This document shows positions 47,624 through 56,584 of a DNA stretch of 64,000 nt, piece after piece. The translations under genes and the position numbers were made by a program. The notes under the pieces were generated by a model. The model did no database searches. It was not told where the DNA came from and saw nothing but the letters and a program-made list of their open reading frames with translations. The number at the start of each line of letters is the position of its first letter. The first letter of the stretch is position 1. The DNA is from Diplosphaera chodatii (Eukaryota > Chlorophyta > Trebouxiophyceae > Prasiolales > Stichococcaceae): assembly GCA_032358165.1 (NCBI GenBank), contig JAALGY010000037.1, positions 583,001-647,000 on the forward strand. Reading direction: 5' to 3'.

Positions 47624-48065
47624 CTGTGAAGGGCACGGCCATATTTAGGCATGCTGAGGAGGCTACACAGAACAACAGCGGAAGAACAACAGCAGCTGCA
47701 GCCGCGGGGTGGTCATGACACCACATAGATGTACATTGCAAGCTCTCATAGCCAGCCGTGTTTTCGTTCGTCAGCAGAACAAGGGTTGGTTTGTTGTCGA
47801 ATCCTGCAATCTTTGTCTGAACCAGGTGGTGCAACAAGGAGGGCTCAGAGTTTCTTCCTGAATGTCACCTTCCTGCTTTGTCACCTTCCTGCTGCTTTTG
47901 CAAGCTCGGACTTGACGATTGGGCTCCTTGCGGCCTTGTCGACCGCTTGATGTGGAACGCGGTTATATTCATCACTTTTATAGGCTCCAGACAGTCTATG
48001 ATACACTCAGATAAGCAGACGGGGTCCTCTTTGAGAAGTTTTGGGCTTTGGAAAACGGATCGCCG
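47624..48065. other. Intergenic (3' region of KNL2-like gene, upstream of next gene)
   Basis: Contains an A/T-rich stretch at about 47959-47985 some 85-105 bp before the next ATG, which could be a core promoter. No gene recognised. Confidence 0.3.
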
Positions 48066-48859
48066 ATGGCAAAGACACGGAAAGTCGAGGTGCATGTCAC
48101 GTTCAGCGACACAGTGCGGAAGGACAACAGACGGACATGCACCATTGAGATTGCGAACGACGGCAGCGAGTCGGTCTGGGACATCAAATCCCGGATAGCG
48201 GTGGGTGCAGCATGTCGGATGAAGCACTGCATGAGCGTCATGTAGTTTTGTGAAGTTCAGTGTGCCATGGTGCAAAACGTATACAGGAGGCTTTTGGGGG
48301 CAGCCTGACGCCAGACAGCATCTTCCTGTACTTCGGGCCAAACGACAAAAAGATCGGGCGACAGTTTGCGGGCGACCCCAATGTCGATGAAAAGGTGCTG
48401 ACACTGGCCGGCTTCTCGGTGCTGCCGTGGCTGGACCGCTTCGAGGGCTGGCACCTGGGCGTCAAGCTCATGCCGCCAGCACCGCCGCCGCCGGGCGTTG
48501 CGATCAAGAAAGCAGCTGCGCTTGCAGAGGGCAAGGACGCTGACAAAGCCGTCCAGGAGGCCCGTGCCAAGGTAAAGCAATGCCCACTGTGCACTGCTGC
48601 ACACAACCTGCATGTCACCAGAGATGTCCATTGCTGCAATGTTGCAACGTTCTTGCCGTGCAACCATGGAAGCATGCATGAGTGCTCATGGGCGTGCCTG
48701 ACACTACGGTAGGTGCATGCTTCGCAGGGCGAGCTGTTGAAGCTGTCGCAGCTGCCGCCACCCTGGGGCCCCAAGCCGTACAAGCCATCGCCAGAGGTTA
48801 CAGCCTCCTATCAGCCGCCTGCATACCCACAAGCCAGCGCACCGTCCATCACAGTGTGA
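48066..48859 (+). CDS. Unrecognised protein with ubiquitin-like-looking N-terminus
   Basis: Three exons in clean phase: 48066-48200, 48287-48571 and 48728-48859, giving 183 aa. The N-terminal 90 residues look like a compact beta-grasp-type fold: VEVHVTFSDTVRKDNRRTC, then SVWDIKSRIAEAFGGSLTPD, IFLYFGPNDKKIGRQF and a Leu/Trp-rich segment (SVLPWLDRFEGWHLGVKL). A charged Ala/Lys helix follows, and the C-terminus is Pro/Tyr-rich (LPPPWGPKPYKPSP). The strand-helix-strand order and the 'IK.RIAEAFG' helix resemble a ubiquitin-like domain, but this is inference. I do not recognise the family. Confidence 0.6.
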
Positions 48860-49056
48860 TGCAAGCCATTCGTGACGAGCGTAGAAGGGTTGCACACTGA
48901 GTCTCGTCAAGTAGGACTGCCAGCCAGGGCAGAACAGTCACTGCAGGGACATGGGACTGATGGTTTCACAGCTGGGCCGGCATGGGGACATACCAGGATG
49001 GCTGGGCCATGAGAAGATGTCCTTTTGTGGGTCACGAATGGTCGTCGCTGCCGATT

Positions 49057-50772
49057 TCATGATAGAAGATCCTGAGCCATGTTGCGGGCCGCAGCGGTCA
49101 ATGGCATCACATGCACCCCGCTCACGCCAGGCAGCTCCTGCACCTGTTGACGACAACCATGCTGCTGTCAGGCGGGGTACACACCACACACACACTGCAT
49201 GGTTGCAACCCTTCCTGCCCGCTGGGTCATGCTTCGAGCCGGGAAGCAACAAGATGGAATCAGCTGCACGACACAGCACCGCAGGGAGGACATGCAGCCG
49301 CACCTTGCGCAGCAGGTCAGCATTCCATTCCCGGCAGAAGCGCCGAAGCTGCAGCTTCCCTTCGGCCGCCGAGCGCTCAAAGTCGGTCAGTAGGGCCGCC
49401 AGATCTGCGTCGCGCATGGAGCACCCACACAGCGTCGCCCAGAACCGCAGGTTGCCTGGTGACGATAGCATCGGCAGGCCCACCACCAGCTTGGCGTCTC
49501 GTGCGAGGCCCCGCCTTCAAGGGGTTGCAACACTACGTCAGCGACCGATACTCCACTGGCGCTGACCGAGTGCAGGTGCTTAATGTACGCCACAGCTGCC
49601 AGGCACTTGTAAAAAGGCTGCAAGCTGCAGCTTGCCTGTCGATCTCCTGGTACCAGTCCTCAAACCTGCCCCACGCCAGCGGCGGCTGCGTCACAATAGC
49701 CTCCGCACCCGCCTCAATCTGCAGAGTTGATCATGCCATCTGTCCAGCTGTGTTGGAGGAGAACCTAGTTGGACACTAGACATGCTGACACGGCATCAGT
49801 GCCCCAAGTCTCGAGCTCACCTTAGCAGCCATGCGGGATGGGTGGTGGCAAAGGGGGTTCTCTACAGCCCAGATGGAGGTGGCTGCCGGCAATTGGCCAT
49901 CAGTGCGAAGCCTGTTCGCCATTCGAAGCACATCCAAGCTGCTGGCTAGCCACCTGACGAAGGGAGGTCGAGCCTTGATGTAGAGAGGGCGTCTGAGCCT
50001 ATGCCAATCATGGGTCGCAGGTGCAGCGGGAGTTCTGGATCATGCTGATGGCATTTGTCAGGACCAACCTGCTGCTGCCCGGCAGCTTGCGTGCAGGGTG
50101 GCTGCCGGACAGACACAGCAGCGCATCAGCGACTGGCTGGTCTGGCGGTAAAGCAGCAGCAGGGTCTGTAAGGCGCAGCAACCGCTCCTGGATCGCCCGC
50201 CGTGAACGTGTCTGCACATGTATGCTCACAGGTGGTCATTTGAATACTGGACGCAGTCTGTCGGGCTTCCGAGCCGTGTCGATATCATGCCGTCGTCGCA
50301 ATCAGAGACTGCTGTAAGCCTTTAAAGGCTGATTACCTGGGCTGCAACTGTCTGGATGGTCCAGGGCTTGAGGCGCTTGCCAGCCTCATCTGTGGCGGCT
50401 GGAAGATGGCGGTGCCGGTCCTGTGGAGCAGCTGCCTGGGGTGCATCAGGTACGCCTGCTGGAGCTCTAAACCTGCACGCAATGCACGTAGCAGCTCCAT
50501 GCCATGCAGCGAAACTGAAAAGCTGCGTGCTAGTGGCGCGCACGGCATGCGGGTCCCAAGGATGCTGCAGCACGGCAAACGCACCGCTGCAGGGTCGCCT
50601 TCAGCAGGCCAGGCCAGCTGCTAGCCATGGGCAGGTCCGGCAGTACTTGGCCGGCGAACGGCACGGCTTCCCACAAAGCCCGGTCGGTGCCCATTCCAGC
50701 GCCAATGCTGCGCTCCAGCAGCAGCGCAGGTGTCTCATTGCTGAAAAGCCGCTGCAGCCGCTGTCGCGGCAT
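49057..50772 (-). CDS. Methylenetetrahydrofolate reductase family protein
   Basis: Minus-strand exons that join in phase: 50455-50337, 50211-50069, 49938-49821, 49718-49636, 49514-49304 and 49137-49057. At least one 5' exon lies upstream, possibly from ATG 50772 (MPRQRLQRLFSNETPALLLE...); the 50500-50770 structure is unresolved. The MTHFR/MetF TIM-barrel pattern is clear: ALLCLSGSHP, then SLDVLRMANRLRTDGQLP, the SIWAVENP strand, KIEAGAEAIVTQPPLAWGRF, GLPMLSSPGNLRFWATL, and finally ELPGVSGVHVMPLTAAARN. It is shorter than the fused eukaryotic MTHFR (no C-terminal regulatory domain), so it is probably a stand-alone MetF-like enzyme or relative acting on folates. One intron (49635) has a GC donor. 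The 3' end converges on the previous gene with about 200 bp between them. Confidence 0.7.
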
Positions 50773-51169
50773 CTTCACCAGTTCAGCGTCTGTACGTGGG
50801 TTCGAAACGGCACCGGTTGCAAAGTGGCAGCGCAGCCCGGGTTTGCTGCATTGCCGGACACCTGTTGATGCTGACAGCGGCGTATGCAGCTCGGCGTGGC
50901 TGGTGACAGCCGTGCGCTGCTGCATGCCTTCCGGAAGTTGTCGCGAGTAAGCGCTTATGCAAGTGTTGCAATGCAAAGCAACTTATGCACGTGAGACAAC
51001 CACATTTGACTTCCAGCATGCTGCTAATGGCCACGCCATGCTGCGTGTGCTGCAAACTGCGCACTCTCCTTTACAACTGGCGCTTGGCAAGTTGCTACGT
51101 GTAGTGATCAAATGTAGGTCAGGGGAGGTCTGTGAAGCTTGACCACCGTTTTCCGACGACGACCATGTA
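50773..51169. other. Intergenic, divergent region
   Basis: Upstream of the MTHFR-family gene (-) and the next single-exon gene (+). The minus-strand frame stays open to 50976 and might be coding. Confidence 0.3.
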
Positions 51170-51583
51170 ATGGCGCATGGTATTGTCCATGGGCCTATGC
51201 AACGGGTGCACTTGCCATCTCGCTCGGGTTGCCTCGCCCCTAGCAGCACCCAGTCTTCACGTCGCAAATGCCAGCAACGCTTTCTTAGCACGCGAGGCAA
51301 ACAACGGGTGCTTCGGCGTGGCATCGTTGCAGCGGGCGATGGTCAGGAGACAGATGCCAAGTCACCGCTTCAGTATGAGCTGCAGGTGATCAAAGATGCT
51401 CAGGCGAGCACGGTGGACCGCTGGAAAGACATGTATGAGCAGCAAGCAAAGGATGCCATGGCAGTAGGACTGCCGCAGTCCGCGGTGCCTCCGCTGCCAG
51501 AGCATCCGATGCAAGCCGACATCAAACAGGCAGCAGACAAATTAAGGCGGATCATGCAGTCGTTTGAGAGTGCAGCTCTGTAG
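51170..51583 (+). CDS. Unknown small protein, putative organelle-targeted
   Basis: Single open frame of 137 aa. The first 55 residues are rich in Arg, Ser and Gln with no acidic residue until about position 57, typical of a plastid or mitochondrial targeting peptide. The remainder is helical and ordered-looking: LQYELQVIKDAQASTVDRWK, MYEQQAKDAMAVGLPQSAV, then DIKQAADKLRRIMQSFESAA. No family recognised. The start is the first ATG of the frame; internal ATGs at MQRV or MYEQ are less likely. Confidence 0.5.
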   Translation: MAHGIVHGPMQRVHLPSRSGCLAPSSTQSSRRKCQQRFLSTRGKQRVLRRGIVAAGDGQETDAKSPLQYELQVIKDAQASTVDRWKDMYEQQAKDAMAVGLPQSAVPPLPEHPMQADIKQAADKLRRIMQSFESAAL

Positions 51584-51822
51584 CAGCCTGAGCCTGATTG
51601 CACTCGATCTGGCAGATTGACCCTAGCAAAGTCTTCCGAGCGTGCTCTGTCGTGAAAAGGGGTAGGACGCGCTGCCAGGATCTCAGCCACTCATGTCACA
51701 GCAGAATCGGCCATCATTCCAACGGTGATTTTGGTTCGCACACTGTCGGCGCCAAATGCATTTGCACATGTCCATGGAGATGGCATCGCCTCCCATAGGT
51801 CCTCCATGCATGCAGCACTACA

Positions 51823-52338
51823 CTACCTCCGGCTGCGGTTGCCAGCAGGCCGTCCTCGGCGCAGTGCCCCCTGGCTGAATGCCCATGTAACGTTGACTGG
51901 CTGCGTGAGCAGCTCCTGCCCATCCATACCCTCAATCGCGGCCTTCGCTTCCCGCTGCTGTGGGTACTCGATGAGCGCATAGCCCTTGACGTAGCCGGTC
52001 CGCCGGTCCAGATTCAAGTAGATGTTTTTGATCTCGCCAAACTCAGCAAACGCCTCATGCACGTCCTCCTCCTGTGCCTCCTCGTGGATGTTTGTGGCGA
52101 ACACCACCCACCCCTCCACGGATTTCTGAGGGCCGGGCCCCGTGCCGGTCTCCAGCGACTCGTATCGGCCGGCGTGCCTGTCCGGCGGCGCGTCTGGGTC
52201 TGCTGCGCCCCTGAAGCCCCTGCCCTTCTGCTTCTTCACTGCCGTGACCTTCGAGCGCAGCCGCGGTGGGGGCTGTGCCTCTGCTCCGTCTAGGTCCAGC
52301 ATCTCGTCATCGTTGGGCTCGAACTCGACATCTGCCAT
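51823..52338 (-). CDS. Y14: Exon junction complex protein Y14 (RBM8A)
   Basis: Intronless gene of 171 aa. The acidic N-terminus (MADVEFEPNDDEMLDLDG) is followed by a basic stretch with RSKVTAVKKQKGRGF and then one RRM. RNP2 is WVVFATNI and RNP1 is KGYALIEY, with ERYD-like and FGEIKNIYLNLDRRTGYVKG segments typical of Y14. The RRM ends AIEGMDGQELLTQPVNVTWAF, and a short Arg-rich tail (RRGRPAGNRSRR) follows. In other eukaryotes Y14 pairs with Mago in the exon junction complex deposited upstream of splice junctions. Length, acidic lead and single RRM all fit the family. Confidence 0.93.
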   Translation of the reverse strand: MADVEFEPNDDEMLDLDGAEAQPPPRLRSKVTAVKKQKGRGFRGAADPDAPPDRHAGRYESLETGTGPGPQKSVEGWVVFATNIHEEAQEEDVHEAFAEFGEIKNIYLNLDRRTGYVKGYALIEYPQQREAKAAIEGMDGQELLTQPVNVTWAFSQGALRRGRPAGNRSRR

Positions 52339-52739
52339 AGCGGCTGGAGCCCCAGCGGCGATTTGGCGAATGGTGAAACGGCTGGAAGTCTACAGCACAC
52401 GGTCACTTTGAGCTGATCCCGAAGCAGTAAATGCTGCAAGTGAAGGGGCAAGCGGCCTTGGCGAAGCAGGCGTTCAACGCAGCAGCCAGCAGCTGCCAGG
52501 TTCTGCAAACAGGTCGGAGAGCTGCACGCCGTGCGCCATGCGGGCTGTTTGCTGCATGTTGGCAGGTTTAGAGGGTTATGGACCCCCTGCGACCTACTCG
52601 ATTAGCACGGTACCTACGCTGATACGCTGCGTCTGATCCATGAGGCTGAGCAACGGGCGCAGTGCGTTGCTGCTGCTGTTGCTCCTCCACCGCGCGATCA
52701 CGTCTCCAGCTCCTTGCTCAACACCAACGCCCTCTCAGC
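52339..52739. other. Divergent promoter region of Y14 and PetM
   Basis: About 400 bp between start codons on opposite strands. The plus-strand frame of PetM stays open upstream to 52662. No other feature seen. Confidence 0.35.
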
Positions 52740-53096
52740 ATGGCCGCGATGAGTGCAGTGTGCAGCAGCCAGGCGCCCTGCCTCCACGCCAGCCGTGCAG
52801 GCAGGATTCAGCGGTCAGCGGCCGCTCCGCAGGCAGCCAACCTTCGCAGCGCAACAGCTCTCCGCAGCATGCCGGCGCTGAGCCGCAGCACACTGGCGGC
52901 GCCCAACACCCGCCGCAGCGGCGGCGCAGTCTGCCAGGCCATGCCCATCGCGGAGGTCGCCGGCGAATTTGCCGAGATCAGCGGATACGCCACCGTCATG
53001 TTCGCCATCACTCTGGTGGGCCTGGCGGCCGGCTTCGTGCTGCTGCGGTTTGAGGCGCTCGTGGAGGAGGGCAAGCTGGATGATGTGCTCAAGTGA
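52740..53096 (+). CDS. PETM: Cytochrome b6f complex subunit PetM (subunit VII)
   Basis: Single exon of 118 aa. The first 70 or so residues are Ala/Ser/Arg-rich with a Cys near the start, a typical algal plastid transit peptide. A processing site is likely near RRSGGAVCQAMP. The mature part is a single transmembrane helix with the algal PetM pattern: EISGYATVMFAITLVGLAAG, then FVLLRFEALVEEGKL and a short extra tail DDVLK. PetM is a small single-helix subunit of the thylakoid cytochrome b6f complex. The ATG at 52740 (MAAMSAVCSS) was chosen over 52662 because the upstream extension is a Cys run that does not look like a targeting sequence. Confidence 0.85.
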   Translation: MAAMSAVCSSQAPCLHASRAGRIQRSAAAPQAANLRSATALRSMPALSRSTLAAPNTRRSGGAVCQAMPIAEVAGEFAEISGYATVMFAITLVGLAAGFVLLRFEALVEEGKLDDVLK

Positions 53097-53678
53097 TTGC
53101 CACCCAGCCTATAGATCGCCTGCGGTCTTCGCCCTCGAGAGAAGAACAAACATGTTGGGGCGGGGGCTGCTGCTCTGCTACACCTATTGTATTGCTGCTG
53201 GAGGAGACACTGCTGTGCAGGCACTTGCTGGCTTGTGCTGCCGAGTGCCGAGTCTGACGCATTAGATTCGTCGCCTAAGGCATCAGACTGCTGTATAGCA
53301 AGGCGATGTTCAATTGTGATACATGTTGGGCGCTCCGACACTTCGTTCTCGGTCTGAAGACGTGATGTCTTGACGCGTCACACCACCCAGCCACAACAGC
53401 CAGCCTGCCATGGGTCATCCTGCAAAAGGTCGCAAGGCATGCCGCATACCAAATCCTACATATATATGCGCCCGGCTTGCTATGGCATCGAGCGGAAGCG
53501 AGATCGTAGAAAGTTTGTTCGGGTGGCAGCCTGAAGCATGACAATAATGTGAGTGATGGTACACAAAGTCTTCATCACATGTTCACATCGCGCTGGACGG
53601 GAGGGCGGAGGTGCTAGGCAGAAGCTGCTGTGACCAACGAGAACGTCACACTTCCATTTTAACCCAGTCTTGCCCAGC
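53097..53678. other. Intergenic region
   Basis: Between PetM and the SnoaL-like gene, both plus strand. A TATA-like TACATATATATG run lies at 53457-53468, about 210 bp before the next ATG. No gene recognised. Confidence 0.35.
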
Positions 53679-55138
53679 ATGACCACTCGCAGCGTTGGTA
53701 CAGCGCGACGCACCATCATTCCTCGGCTGAGTCTGTGTGCTGTGATAGGCATTGCCACGTTATTCATCATGGCAACTGCAAACCCAGCAGTAGCCAAGCA
53801 GGCCATCACGCCCGTGCCCCAAGTCGTCCAGGCTGCTGTATCCGAGGCAAGCCGAAGCTGCTGATGTCACTAAGCGCAAGAGGCAGCGATGTACAAATGA
53901 CAGAAGGGTCACTCTTGTCGCTGCTGCCCATGGCAGTGTGCATGTCCAAGCGTGCGAGCGTTCCATGTGCAGATGCTGGTGATGTTTCAGAACCGTGATG
54001 TGAAGGAGCAGAGCACGATCATCAGGTGCGCACGACATGCTGTATAGCCTGATGCATCTTACGTGAGACAAAATCCGATGTGCGCACCTGTTCACATCAA
54101 GGAACACTTGGTGAGACCCCAAGTGTCCATGCAGGGAACGCTACGATCCGAAGGCTGTGTTCATGGGTGAGGACAGCCAGCTCAACCCCAAGCTGGCCTG
54201 GCCGTGACTGTTGCACCATACATGCAGACGGTTGCTTTTGGCACGACACAGCGTTGATGGTTGACGAGCGATACGTGCATGTTTGCTTTTCGCAGACCCA
54301 CTGATGAAGGTGCGGGGCCACAAGGACATCGCGCTCGAGTTCTATGGCCTGATCAAGGCCTTCTCAGATGTCAAGCTGGACCAGAAGAGCTTGACGGTGA
54401 CAGAGGGAAGTCGGCCTGGTGTCTATGAGGTGCGCATTGCAGACATGCTCAACTATGTATAACCATCAGCTGCAATTTGGCTTGTGCAGTCGCGCATCTA
54501 GGTGTGCTGCTGCGTGTCCTGTACCATGCCAACCGTCGATAAAGACATAATGCTACCGGCAACCGACGGCGCGCTGCTGTGGTGCGTCTTACAGGCTCAG
54601 GTGGAGAACACGCAGCACTATGTCACAGAGCGCACCAGCTGGCTCAGCAAGAAGCTGATGCCGGAGAAGGTGGACATCGAGGTGCGCAGGATGCCAAATG
54701 CTTACACACTTACACACGTTGCTCGCAGCTTCTGCAAGGCGGATCGTCTGTATCTGCATCGCTGGTCCATGCGGCGGATGTGGCGGCATGCCAGGTCCGT
54801 CTGCCTACTGCTGCAGGCCACCACAAAGCTGGAGGTGCAAAAGGACAGCGGCAAGATCCTCAGCCACATAGAGGTCTGGCACAACAAGTCGGTAAGCCTC
54901 TCTTCCATAGTGCTTCCTATATGTTTGGGCTGTATTGACACTTAGGCTGTGCTACAGTTTGAACCCGCATTGTACATGTCATTCCCAAGTCTTGACACTG
55001 CTCTCCTGTGGCATGCAGACCTTCATTCCTGGTTTTGTGAAGCCATTCATCGGCACTTCAAGCGCCACGCTATTCAAGATCCTGGGATGGGGCAAGGATG
55101 TCGATGCAAAGGAGGCCGCTGCTACATCCACCCAATGA
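53679..55138 (+). CDS. SnoaL/NTF2-like domain protein, membrane-anchored or organellar
   Basis: Seven exons in phase: 53679-53846, 53973-54025, 54135-54175, 54296-54429, 54595-54681, 54817-54891 and 55019-55138, giving 225 aa. A hydrophobic N-terminal segment (LSLCAVIGIATLFIMATANPAVA) looks like a signal, thylakoid-transfer or membrane anchor. The body has the SnoaL/DUF2358 pattern: RYDPKAVFMDPLMKVRGHKD, then IALEFYGLIKAFSDVKLDQK, ATTKLEVQKDSGKILSHIEV and the closing strand, and a C-terminal FVKPFIGTSSATLFKILGWG. Plant relatives of this fold are uncharacterised. The first intron has a GC donor (TCCGAG|GCAAGC). Confidence 0.7.
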
Positions 55139-55327
55139 GCCCTGCCAGGCATGGAGGGCTCGAGCACATCAGAAGAACTTGTTGGTTTCGTCACCTGTCA
55201 GACAAACTTGGGTTTCCTATCAGAATCGGCAGCCATCACTTGCCCGTCACTGACAAATGTACCACGGACATATCGTGACGAGAATGGTTCATCAGTTACA
55301 GTGTGCGTATGAGTGTTTGTTGTAACA

Positions 55328-56244
55328 TCATAGCTGCAAAGAGCCATATGCCTGCTGAACTGCACGCACATTGACAATGCCCGGATCCCAACCACTGGCC
55401 TTTGCCATGAGGGCATGCAACTGCTGCTGGTTGAGGTCCGGCTCCCTTTGTGGCCAGGCACTTTCGACACTCTGCTGTACAACCTGCGGCGGGGGGCCAG
55501 GCCTGCGCGAGCAACATTGACAGAGTGACACCATCGCACATGAGGGCGCAGTTTGGCCACCAGTGTATCACATGCAGCTTCAGGCCTCACGTTACTACGT
55601 CAAGCTGACATCATACCATCAACGGCATCACGCACCTTGAGTCTGCTGCGCCAGGCTGCGCGGCTGCGTACTGCAGCGAGCCATGCCCCTCGGCATGCTC
55701 TGTTGCCGCGGCAGCTGCCGCCACCAAGCTACTGGTCGCATCACCGTCGCCATCAGCTGCCTCTGCTGTGGCATCTGCCTGCCTGGCGGCCTCCGCCTGC
55801 ACGTCGATCATCCAGCAATGTGTAACAGTGCCGCGGGTGATCAACGCGCGCATGTCCATGTTGCCACATGGTTGGTCATGGGCTCACACCATGACACCTG
55901 CCGTGCTGCGACGGCAACGATGCTCTCTGCATTCTTCTGCTCGTAGCGGCTGAGGCGCTCATTGGCCGCACCAACGTCTATGTTCTCAATAATATTGAAC
56001 GCGATGTCCTCCCGCTCCTCCAGATAGTTGTCCCATTCTGCTCGGCTGCTGAAGTCCTCCTCACGCTTGTTGAATCTGCAGTTGAGGGCCCGCCTGGATC
56101 AATTTGCCAAGTAGCTGCGATCAAACGTGTGCACTGCCTGCAGGATGATAGTCAGCAGCGGGATGCGGTGTGCGCAGAAACTCACATGGCGTCCACCTTC
56201 CGACGGATCTTGCGCTCCCGCTCTAGCAGTGATTCGGCACCCAT
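55328..56244 (-). CDS. MAT1: CDK-activating kinase assembly factor MAT1, RING-less
   Basis: Four exons in phase: 56244-56186, 56075-55898, 55796-55636 and 55502-55328, giving 190 aa. The second exon has the MAT1 core: IFNKREEDFSSRAEWDNYLE, then EREDIAFNIIENIDVGAANE and RLSRYEQKN. The C-terminus ends ASGWDPGIVNVRAVQQAYGS, matching the CDK7/cyclin H-binding end of MAT1. In animals and plants this core follows an N-terminal C3HC4 RING joined by 'eve.RkKv...YNKREeDF'. Here the frame starts with MGAESLLERERKIRRKVDA and no Cys-rich RING is seen in the 340 bp up to the next gene. MAT1 stabilises the CDK7-cyclin H module of TFIIH. The middle exon is an Ala/Asp-rich linker. Confidence 0.75.
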
Positions 56245-56584
56245 GTTACAAACCACTGCATCACCTTAAGCGGGCATTGTTCCTCTCGCTGATGCGCAAA
56301 CGAGATTGTAATGAGACCAGTGCGGCATTGGGTACTACATTGTTGTGGCAGTGGGATGATGACAGTCACTGGACTCAGCTTTTACTTGCCGATTTAGGAA
56401 GCCACCGAAACTGATGATACGCAGACAAAACTACTCAAGCCCTATCTAGAACTCACTGATATCTCAACAATCAATGGGCAATATGCCTCCGCTCTGATGA
56501 CTACCGTACTCTCAGTACACTCCGCAGTGACAGTCTCCTTGCTCGAACTCGTCTATGACCCTGTCACCGCCAGGCCAGCTGCCC
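56245..56584. other. Intergenic between MAT1 5' end and COP1 3' end
   Basis: Both neighbours are on the minus strand. No Cys/His-rich frame that could supply a MAT1 RING was found on the minus strand. Confidence 0.45.
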
